A DNA stretch of 64,000 nucleotides, from contig CAWDIJ010000013.1 of the NCBI GenBank assembly GCA_963802375.1, positions 173,519 to 237,518 on the forward strand. Reading direction: 5' to 3'. The notes beneath the pieces were generated by a model. That model was not told the DNA's origin. It was given only the letters and a program-made list of their open reading frames with translations, and did no database searches. Below, one piece after another: positions 57,692 through 64,000 of the stretch (its first letter is position 1; every line of letters begins with the position of its first letter). The position numbers were made by a program, and so were the translations under genes. The DNA comes from JACDAN01 sp963802375. GTDB taxonomy: Bacteria > Actinomycetota > Thermoleophilia > Gaiellales > Gaiellaceae.

Positions 57692-58641
57692 CAGCCGCCG
57701 TCTCCGTGCCGCTGGATGCGACGCTCTTCGGACAGCTCAGTGTCGGTCGCTCCGGTCATTCGCAGGAACACCGTCTCGAGCGTGTCAGCCTCTGGATTGA
57801 GCATCCGCAACGTGAGTCCCGCTGTGGCGGCGGCCCGGTACAGATCGGCAGACCGCTCGGCCGGCAGGGTGACATTCACCTTGTCATCGAAGGTCTCGTA
57901 CGTCCAGCCGTTTCGCTCGACGATCTCGACCAGGCGGGGCAGGTCGGATGCCGGGTCGGGCGCCGCGACCACACGTTCGGTCGCGTGCGCCATCAGACCC
58001 TTGAGGCTGCCCGCATAGACGAGCTCCCCGAACCGGATCATGACCAGGCTGTCCACCATCGCCTGGAGCTCACCGAGAAGATGCGATGAGACCACCACCG
58101 TCCGGCCGCCGGCGGCCAACGATTTCAGCAGCTCGCGAATCTCGACGATGCCGGCCGGATCGAGCCCGTTCATCGGCTCGTCGAGCACCAGCAGCTCCGG
58201 ATCCGGCAGCAGCGCGGCCGCGATGCCGAGCCGCTGCTTCATTCCGAGCGAATAGGTCGAGGCCTTGTCGTCCTCTCGCCCGACCAGACCCACGATCTGG
58301 AGCACTTCGTCAACGCGCTTGGCGGGCAAGCCGCGCAGCGCGGCCAGACTCCGCAGATTGTCCCGGCCCGACAACGAACCCACAAACGCGGGGGCTTCGA
58401 TCAGGGCGCCCACCCGGTCGGCGAAGCTTTCCGGGTGCTCAATCGACTCGCCCAGAACCGTTCCCGAACCGGCGCTCGGCTCGATCAGACCGAGCAAGAC
58501 GCGGATCGTCGTCGACTTCCCCGAGCCGTTCGGCCCCACAAAACCGACCACACCACCGTCGGGAACCTCGAACGTCAAGTCGTTCACCGCCACGAGATCC
58601 CCGAAGCGCCGAGTCAACCCTTCTGCCGTTAGCGCGTTCAT
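57691..58641 (-). CDS. BcrA-type ABC ATPase (ABC-5)
   Basis: The 316-residue ATPase has Walker A GPNGSGKSTTI, the BcrA-type signature TYSLGMKQRLG, Walker B LLVLDEPMNGLD and the switch His in SSHLLGELQAM. The ~95-residue C-terminal extension ends VFLRMTG. It is the first subunit of ABC-5 and overlaps the stop of the upstream MFS3 gene by one base, so pump and ABC exporter are probably on one mRNA. Confidence 0.93.
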   Translation of the reverse strand: MNALTAEGLTRRFGDLVAVNDLTFEVPDGGVVGFVGPNGSGKSTTIRVLLGLIEPSAGSGTVLGESIEHPESFADRVGALIEAPAFVGSLSGRDNLRSLAALRGLPAKRVDEVLQIVGLVGREDDKASTYSLGMKQRLGIAAALLPDPELLVLDEPMNGLDPAGIVEIRELLKSLAAGGRTVVVSSHLLGELQAMVDSLVMIRFGELVYAGSLKGLMAHATERVVAAPDPASDLPRLVEIVERNGWTYETFDDKVNVTLPAERSADLYRAAATAGLTLRMLNPEADTLETVFLRMTGATDTELSEERRIQRHGDGG

Positions 58642-60176
58642 CAGCCGTCGGAGGCGCTCGATCCCGCGAGCGTTCGCAGCGCGCGCTCCGAGGCCTCGAC
58701 TGGAGCCTGCGTCGTCTCGCGCAGCGGCACGTCGCGCAGGCGCCAGCTTAGCGCGAACCCGACGACCATCACGGCGGCCGCCGTCTGGAAGACGGGGTGG
58801 AGCGCGGCGGCGACGGCTGCGGCGTAGATGGCGTTGATCGCGGTAGGGAGCTGCTCAATTGCGGCCGGGGTTGCGTCGGTCGGGACTTGCACGCCGGGCG
58901 GGAGGCGGTGCGCGAGCTCCACGCCGAGGCGGTTCGTAAAGATCGCGCCGAAGACGGAAACGCCGATCGAGCCGCCGACCTGCCTGAACAGCGTCGCGCC
59001 CGAGGTGGCGACGCCGAGGAGCGTGTAGTCGACCGCGTTCTGCGCGGCGAGCACGAGCACCTGCATCACCAGCCCGAGCCCGAGCCCGAGGAGCAGCATG
59101 TACAGGCCTGCGGCCCACGTCGGGGTCCCCGGCTCGAGCGTCGAGAGGAGGTAGAGCGCGACCGCCGCGAGCGCCGTACCGGCGCGCGGGAAGCGGCGAT
59201 AGCTCCCGTAGCGCGAGATCAGGAAGCCGCTCGCAGTCGAGGTCACGAGCACGCCGAGCATCATCGGCGTCAGCAGCAGCCCCGAGCCGGTGGCGCTGTA
59301 GCCCTTGACCAACTGGAGGTAGACCGGGATGAACGTCACGGAGCCGAAGAGCGCGAACCCGATCACGAAGCCGATCGCGCTCGTCGTCCGGAAGGTGGCG
59401 TTGCGGAAGAGCTCGAGCGGCACGATCGGCTCCGCGGCGCGCGCCTCGACGAGTGGGAAGAGCGCGAGCAGCGCCACGCTGGCGGAAAGCGCTGCGAGCA
59501 TCCACGGCGCGTCCCAGGCGTAGGTCGTCCCGCCGAGGCTCGTGTAGAGGATGACCCCCGACAGCCCCGCCGCGAGCACGAGCGTGCCGAGCCAGTCGAT
59601 CCGGCACCACTCCGTCACCTGCCGCGACGAGAGGACGCTCGAGATCACCACGAGCGCGACGAGGCCGAGCGGCAGGTTGATGTAGAAGATCCAGCGCCAG
59701 GAGAGGTTGTCGACGAAGAAGCCGCCGAGCAGCGGCCCGGCGACGACCGCGATGCCCAGGACGCCGCCGAACAGGCCCTGGTAGCGGCCGCGCTCGCGCG
59801 GCGCGACGATGTCCCCGACGACCGCCATCGAGACGACGATCAGGCCGCCGCCGCCGAGCCCCTGCACCGCGCGGAAGACGATCAACTCGAGCATGCTCCC
59901 GGCGAGCCCGCACAGCGCGGAGCCGGCGAGGAAGACCACGAGCGCGGCCTGCAGTACGCGCTTGCGCCCGTACATGTCGCCGAGCTTCCCGTAGATCGGC
60001 CCCACCACCGTCGACGCCAGCAGGTACGCGGTCACCACCCACGAGAGGTACTCGAGGCCGCCCAGCTCCCCGACGATTGTCGGCAGCGCCGTCGAGACGA
60101 TCGTCTGGTCGAGCGCAGCGACGAACAGCACGAGCAGCAGCGCGCCGAAGACGAGGCGCCGCCGTCCCACGGCCAT
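58641..60176 (-). CDS. MFS transporter, DHA2 (EmrB/QacA) drug efflux type (MFS3)
   Basis: The ~511-residue protein has 14 helices with ALDQTIVSTALPTIVGEL (motif D1), GKLGDMYGRKRVLQAALV (motif A) and RAVQGLGGGGL (motif B), then GPLLGGFFVDNLSWRWIFYIN-type motif C. The ATG at 60176, two bases after the NDH-2 stop, is preferred to a TTG at 60185. The gene lies between NDH-2 and ABC-5 in a tightly packed minus-strand run. It has no ECF-type element like MFS1 and MFS2. Confidence 0.92.
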   Translation of the reverse strand: MAVGRRRLVFGALLLVLFVAALDQTIVSTALPTIVGELGGLEYLSWVVTAYLLASTVVGPIYGKLGDMYGRKRVLQAALVVFLAGSALCGLAGSMLELIVFRAVQGLGGGGLIVVSMAVVGDIVAPRERGRYQGLFGGVLGIAVVAGPLLGGFFVDNLSWRWIFYINLPLGLVALVVISSVLSSRQVTEWCRIDWLGTLVLAAGLSGVILYTSLGGTTYAWDAPWMLAALSASVALLALFPLVEARAAEPIVPLELFRNATFRTTSAIGFVIGFALFGSVTFIPVYLQLVKGYSATGSGLLLTPMMLGVLVTSTASGFLISRYGSYRRFPRAGTALAAVALYLLSTLEPGTPTWAAGLYMLLLGLGLGLVMQVLVLAAQNAVDYTLLGVATSGATLFRQVGGSIGVSVFGAIFTNRLGVELAHRLPPGVQVPTDATPAAIEQLPTAINAIYAAAVAAALHPVFQTAAAVMVVGFALSWRLRDVPLRETTQAPVEASERALRTLAGSSASDG

Positions 60177-60177
60177 C

Positions 60178-61593
60178 TCAGTCAACGACCTCGCCTCCCG
60201 GGACGGAGGCGGCGAGCGCCTGGCGGCCGAACACCTGCTGCTCGGTGATCGCGCGTTCGGGGCGGCCGCGGCTGAGGAAGGCGATCGTCCAGTGGGCGAG
60301 CACGAGAACGCGGTTCTTGAACCCGGTCAGCCAGACGAGATGGACGAGGAGCCAGAGCAGCCAGGCGGGGAAGCCGGCAACCCGAAGCCGGCCGATGCTG
60401 CCGACGGCGCGGAAGCGGGAGATCGTGGCGAGCGAGCCGCGGTCGCGGTAGCGGAACGGCCGGCTGCCCGCATCGTCGGCTAGTCGGCGCTTGATCGTCG
60501 CCGCTGCGTGGCGGCCGGACTGGATCGCCACCTGCGCCACACCGGGCAGCCCGTCGAGGCTCATCAGGTCGCCGACGATGAAGACCTCCGGATGCCCGGG
60601 GAGCGTCAGATCCGAGTTCACCTTCACCCGCCCGGCGCGATCGACGTCCGCCCCGGCCGCCTCGGCCAGGACGCGCCCGAGCGGCGACGCCTCGACGCCG
60701 GCCGCCCAGATCTTCGTCGCCGCCTCGATCCGTCGCGACTCCGGGTCGTCCGCCTTCGTCTCGATCCCGGCGGCGTCGACGCCGGTGACCAATCTCCCGA
60801 CGTGGATCTCGACGCCCATCCCGGACAGGTCCGCGGCGGTACGCCGCTGAAGCGACGGCGGAAACGAGGGCAGGATCGCCGGCGCGGCGTCGAGGAGGAC
60901 AACCCGCGCCTCGGCCGGGTCGATGTGGCGGAAGTTTCCGCGCAGCGAGTTGCGCGTCAGCTCGACGAGCTGCCCGGCGAGCTCGACACCCGTCGGTCCG
61001 GCGCCGACGACGACGAACGTCAGCAGCCGCGTCCGGGCCTCGGGATCGTCCTCGTGCTCGGCCAGCTCGAGCGCGCCGAAGATGCGTCCGCGCAGCTCGA
61101 GCGCGTCGTCGATCGTCTTCATCCCGGGCGCGTCGTGCGCGAACTCGTCGTGGCCGAAGTACGACTGGCCGGCGCCGGCCGCGACGATCACGCTGTCGTA
61201 CGCGATCTCGCTGCGCCGGCCGAGCGTCTCGACGGCGAGCCGGCGCGCGTCGAGGTCGACGCCGACCACCTCGCCGAGCACGACCTCGGTGTTCCGCTGG
61301 CGGCGCAGGATGTCCCGGAGAGGCGGGGCGACCGACCCCTCCGAGAGGATGCCGCTTGCCACCTGGTAAAGGAGCGGCTGGAACAGATGATGATTCGTCC
61401 GGTCGACCAGCACGACCTCGACGTCGCGTGCGCGGCCGAGCGCCCGTGCGGCGAAGAGGCCGCCGAAGCCGCCGCCGACAATCGCGACCCTGTGCGGGGC
61501 CGGCCGGCGCTCCATCAGGCCTCGGCGCCGGTCGCGAGTGACGAGCCGTCGCTTGCGAGGAAGACGACGAGCGCCACCATCGAGGTCGGACAT
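60178..61593 (-). CDS. Type II NADH dehydrogenase-like FAD oxidoreductase
   Basis: The 471-residue protein has two dinucleotide-binding motifs (VAIVGGGFGGLFAARALG near residue 36 for FAD; VVVGAGPTGVELAGQL near 190 for NADH), TNHHLFQPLLYQVASG, an IVGDLM FAD-binding site, and a C-terminal amphipathic/hydrophobic region (FPAWLLWLLVHLVWLTGFKN) for membrane contact. NDH-2 oxidises NADH and reduces quinone without pumping protons. A good ribosome site (AAGGAGAAG) supports the ATG at 61593; a shorter start at 61515 is possible. Confidence 0.92.
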   Translation of the reverse strand: MSDLDGGARRLPRKRRLVTRDRRRGLMERRPAPHRVAIVGGGFGGLFAARALGRARDVEVVLVDRTNHHLFQPLLYQVASGILSEGSVAPPLRDILRRQRNTEVVLGEVVGVDLDARRLAVETLGRRSEIAYDSVIVAAGAGQSYFGHDEFAHDAPGMKTIDDALELRGRIFGALELAEHEDDPEARTRLLTFVVVGAGPTGVELAGQLVELTRNSLRGNFRHIDPAEARVVLLDAAPAILPSFPPSLQRRTAADLSGMGVEIHVGRLVTGVDAAGIETKADDPESRRIEAATKIWAAGVEASPLGRVLAEAAGADVDRAGRVKVNSDLTLPGHPEVFIVGDLMSLDGLPGVAQVAIQSGRHAAATIKRRLADDAGSRPFRYRDRGSLATISRFRAVGSIGRLRVAGFPAWLLWLLVHLVWLTGFKNRVLVLAHWTIAFLSRGRPERAITEQQVFGRQALAASVPGGEVVD

Positions 61594-61712
61594 GTCTTCT
61601 CCTTCGTTGCCGTCCGCCGAACGATGGGCAGGGCCGCTGCCATGCGGCTGCCAGCCGTCGCGCCTTCTCTGCCGCGGTGGGCCTGTGCTTTGGCGCAGGG
61701 ACGCCGCCGAAC

Positions 61713-62849
61713 CTAGGTGCCGCGCGCCCGCGCGACGGCAGCGCGCGCCGCCTGAACCGCGACGGTCTCGGCGCCGCCGGCGCGTGCGATCTCGTGCGCG
61801 AGATGGGTCTCGGCCTCGAGGACGCGCTTGGCGGTGCGGGGGCGCGGGTGCGCGCGGATGTAGCTCCGGTACGTCGAGCGCGTTCCCGCCAACGCCTCGA
61901 GCTCGGCGGGCGTGACGACGCCGCCTGCGATCTCGGGAGCCATCAGCTCGCGCATCCACTTGCGCTCGATCGGCTGGGTGTTCCGGTAGATCCAGACGAA
62001 CGTGGAGATGAGCGTGGCCGCGACACCGAGCGGCACGATCCAGCCGAAGACGCTGCTGCCCGCGATCGCGCCGCTCGCGTTCCACAGGCCGTGCATCAGC
62101 ACAGCGGTGAGCATCAGTCCGGCGCCGACCCCCTTGCGGGCCGGCACGTCCGGGCGGCCGATGAACCAGATCAGCCCGGCGCCGAAGATCGCCGTGAACA
62201 TCCAGTGCGACGGGATCGACGAGAGCGTCCGGATCAAGATCGTCGCCCGGGCCGCGTCGACGTCGCCGAAGGCGTTGGCCGCCCCGATCCACGCGTAGCT
62301 GATGTCCTCGCTGATCTGGAAGCCGAGCCCGATGAACGCGCCGAGGATGAGCCCGTCGAACGGGCTCCGGACGAGCTGCGGTGCGAGGGTCAGGAGCAGC
62401 AGGACGCCCGCGCCCTTGGCGAGCTCCTCGTTGACCGGCGCGGCGAGCGCCGCGCCCCAGTCGTAGGCGAAGCTCGCTCCGAACGCCTTCGCGTACAGGT
62501 CGACCACGGCCCCGTTGGCCAGCAGCGCGAAGGCGCCGATCGCCGGGACGAAGCCCCAGACGAAGCCGGCGGCAGCGAGCTTCGGCGGGACGGTCGTGTA
62601 GCGGTCCTCGTAGTGGATGAACCACGCATAGGCGACCGTGAGCAGCCCGAACGCGACAATCCCGCTCGTGAGCGCGCCGCTGTAGGCCGCCGCCGCGATC
62701 GAGATCTGGCCGGACAGGACGAACGCCCCGGCTACCACGAGCACGCAGTAGACCCAGAAGGCCAAGTTGTGCGGCCGGAAGAGGCGGAAGTCCTCGCCCC
62801 ACCCGGACTGCGCGATCGCCCGTCGGCGGCCGACAACGAGCGTGCTCAC
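61713..62849 (-). CDS. PrsW-family intramembrane metalloprotease
   Basis: The 378-residue protein has eight or nine helices with PrsW motifs: APVNEELAKGAG (Glu-Glu), IGLGFQISEDISYA (Glu) and LMHGLWNA (His). A ~75-residue basic C-terminal tail is cytoplasmic. PrsW proteases cut anti-sigma factors or regulate membrane proteins; the target here is unknown, and no anti-sigma gene lies nearby. It starts at GTG and overlaps the upstream gene by four bases. Confidence 0.9.
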   Translation of the reverse strand: MSTLVVGRRRAIAQSGWGEDFRLFRPHNLAFWVYCVLVVAGAFVLSGQISIAAAAYSGALTSGIVAFGLLTVAYAWFIHYEDRYTTVPPKLAAAGFVWGFVPAIGAFALLANGAVVDLYAKAFGASFAYDWGAALAAPVNEELAKGAGVLLLLTLAPQLVRSPFDGLILGAFIGLGFQISEDISYAWIGAANAFGDVDAARATILIRTLSSIPSHWMFTAIFGAGLIWFIGRPDVPARKGVGAGLMLTAVLMHGLWNASGAIAGSSVFGWIVPLGVAATLISTFVWIYRNTQPIERKWMRELMAPEIAGGVVTPAELEALAGTRSTYRSYIRAHPRPRTAKRVLEAETHLAHEIARAGGAETVAVQAARAAVARARGT

Positions 62850-63511
62850 GAGGCCGCCCGGATGCTGCGAATCATCGAGACAATGTCGTCGCGCCGGCGC
62901 GACATCGCGTCGCTCGGGCCGGAGGCGACGATCTCGACGCCCTCGTCCGTCGGCTGCCCGTCGGAGCTTGCCGACTGCGCGCTCGACCCGAATACGAAGG
63001 CGACGACCGATCCCCGCCTTGCGACGCTGACGAAATCCTCCGCCACGCCCGCGACGCCTTGGCGCGTCGTCACGGTGTAGCGGCCGGTCGTCTGCGCCGT
63101 GCGCCCCTCCGCGCGGCGGACGTCCGCGTTGATCTCGTTGATCCGTGTGAGCAACGCCGACGCCGTCCCGTCGAAGGGCGCCGCCTGCACGGAAAAACGC
63201 ACGTTGCCGCGGATGAGCTCAGTCGACCCGGTGCTCCCGACGGCCGAGCGCGTCTGGCCGGCGAGCGCGCCGCTGGCCAGGTTCCAACCCGGGGGCGGGA
63301 CAAGGGTGATTCCGTCGGCGAGCTGAACGACGTCGTCCCGGTCGACGGCGTCGCTGTACTCCGTTTCGCTGTCGACCCACGGGAGGACGACGCTCATCAG
63401 CACGGCGAGCGCGAGGACGAGCAGCGCGGGCCCGATCGTCCACCGGTCGATCCCGGCAATTCGGCGCTCGTCGCCACTCTCGCTCTCGGGCGTCGCTGTC
63501 TGCGCCTTCAT
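62846..63511 (-). CDS. Single-helix membrane-anchored protein of unknown function
   Basis: The 221-residue protein has a ~25-residue cytoplasmic start, one membrane helix (residues ~27-46) and an extracytoplasmic domain of ~170 residues that begins ADGITLVPPPGWNLASG and continues VRFSVQAAPFDGTASALL and GRYTVTTRQGVAGVAEDF. This looks like a LpqN/Mog1-type fold, in inference. It overlaps both the LLM oxidoreductase and the PrsW gene by four bases, so the three are coupled, and it could be a partner or substrate of PrsW. Confidence 0.75.
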   Translation of the reverse strand: MKAQTATPESESGDERRIAGIDRWTIGPALLVLALAVLMSVVLPWVDSETEYSDAVDRDDVVQLADGITLVPPPGWNLASGALAGQTRSAVGSTGSTELIRGNVRFSVQAAPFDGTASALLTRINEINADVRRAEGRTAQTTGRYTVTTRQGVAGVAEDFVSVARRGSVVAFVFGSSAQSASSDGQPTDEGVEIVASGPSDAMSRRRDDIVSMIRSIRAAS

Positions 63512-64000
63512 GACGTCGCCTCCCTGCTAGGCGGCGGAGCCGCCGCCTGCCGTTCGGCCACGACCAGTTCACGGGTGCGCGGGACGACCTCGCCGGCGAA
63601 GCGTTCGATTGTCGCCGCCTCGTCGGCTCCGAAGACGAATGTGCCCACGCCGTAGCGCAGCGCCATGTCGGTCAGCTCCTCCGCCCACTGGGCCGGCGGC
63701 CCGTCGAGCAGGCTGCCGCGCGATCGCGCGAACCGCCCCGGGAACGTGAGGATCCGGCGTACGTCCGACGGGTCGCGGCCGGCCGCCGCGGCAGCCACAT
63801 CGATCACGCGGTTGGGCTCGGCCAGCGTCGGCGGCCCCCCCGGCAGGAATAGGCGGATCGGCACGGACCAGCCGTCTGCCATGCGTCCCACGAGGCGAAG
63901 CATGCGCGGCATTCCGGCCCCAACCCAGATCTCGACGTCGTGCGCCGGCGCTGGTCCGCGCGCCACGCCCGAGACCCGGTAGTGCTTCCCATCGAAGAAG
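63508..64000 (-). CDS. LLM-class (probably F420-dependent) oxidoreductase, C-terminal part, cut by window edge
   Basis: The visible ~163 residues enter from the window edge as FFDGKHYRVSGVARGPAPAH and continue VEIWVGAGMPRMLRLVGRMA, DGWSVP and WAEELTDMALRYGVGTFVFG, the C-terminal half of a luciferase-like monooxygenase/F420 reductase barrel. The frame is open to base 64000, so the start lies outside. F420 use is inferred from family context. The gene leads a coupled operon with the single-helix protein and PrsW. Confidence 0.88.
   Translation of the reverse strand, partial: FFDGKHYRVSGVARGPAPAHDVEIWVGAGMPRMLRLVGRMADGWSVPIRLFLPGGPPTLAEPNRVIDVAAAAAGRDPSDVRRILTFPGRFARSRGSLLDGPPAQWAEELTDMALRYGVGTFVFGADEAATIERFAGEVVPRTRELVVAERQAAAPPPSREATS

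Noticed and set aside
61594..62802. Upstream extension of the NDH-2 frame to 874 residues.
   Set aside because: The extension is Arg-rich and lies in another frame of the intact PrsW gene; a good ribosome site precedes the ATG at 61593.
1..64000. CRISPR arrays, complete insertion sequences, rRNA genes.
   Set aside because: No regularly spaced repeats, no transposase frame and no rRNA-like sequence were seen; R1-R3 are too far apart and too variable to be an array.

Overview
The window is very GC-rich DNA from a high-GC Gram-positive bacterium. Gene content points to an actinobacterium of the Thermoleophilia type (Gaiellales/Solirubrobacterales-like): F420-style LLM oxidoreductase, DUF6529 membrane protein, NarL-type two-component systems, WD40/RTX secreted proteins, PrsW, GTG/TTG starts and leaderless promoters. 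The taxonomic call is inference; there is no rRNA and no complete tRNA gene. No CRISPR array, plasmid origin or intact insertion sequence was seen.

The dominant theme is export and its control. There are five ABC-2 type exporters (1.2-2.7, 3.0-4.7, 22.4-24.1, 41.3-43.3 and 56.9-58.6 kb), four MMPL/RND-type transporters (8.0, 17.0, 29.3 and 38.0 kb) and three 14-TM DHA2-type MFS pumps (13.1, 31.7 and 58.6 kb). Each of the four NarL/HisKA_3 two-component systems (6.1-7.9, 19.2-21.5, 36.0-37.8 and 43.4-45.3 kb) is divergent from, or in an operon with, one of these exporters. The exporters without a two-component partner include one MMPL and two MFS pumps. Those three, and an ECF sigma factor gene at 15.7-16.7 kb, all carry the same bipartite promoter-like element GATGAGTT-N14-SGTCWNA on the coding strand with an invariant 14-nt spacer. 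This suggests a local ECF efflux regulon, and it is the most interesting new observation here.

Layout: 0-6 kb, DUF6529 protein, TetR-ABC, DrrAB, Rossmann protein, cupin. 6-12.6 kb, TCS1/MMPL1/SHOCT, a murein endopeptidase-M14 carboxypeptidase fusion, and two small membrane proteins. 12.6-16.7 kb, a collinear minus-strand array (ECF sigma, cupin, ArsR, SRPBCC, MFS1, cysteine dioxygenase-like). 17-22 kb, MMPL-HK-RR-YdeI operon. 22-29 kb, ABC exporter, winged-helix protein, PAS and MBL proteins, NlpC/P60, PQQ-type sugar dehydrogenase, GNAT-like protein. 29-36 kb, MMPL2, MFS2, Rossmann protein, beta-propeller/RTX protein. 36-45 kb, TCS3 (broken by four apparent indels), MMPL3, HExxH membrane protein, ABC-4 and TCS4 (one apparent indel). 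45-50 kb, small secreted proteins, peptidase S51, ECF42 sigma with its YCII protein. 47.7-54 kb is a mobile-element scar: two 41-bp direct copies of a tRNA-Asp 3' part, two tyrosine-recombinase tails, three ~150-200-bp repeats and a truncated VOC gene. 54-64 kb, glycogen debranching-like enzyme, SCP2 protein, ABC-5, MFS3, NDH-2, PrsW and an LLM oxidoreductase cut by the window edge.

Two further patterns recur. Short gene tails (SGNH hydrolase, LLM oxidoreductase, possible MocR, aldo/keto reductase, VOC) sit in intergenic gaps and suggest ongoing gene decay. Seven apparent one-base indels break five otherwise ordinary genes, in similar local contexts; these may be assembly errors or true decay, and raw reads would decide.
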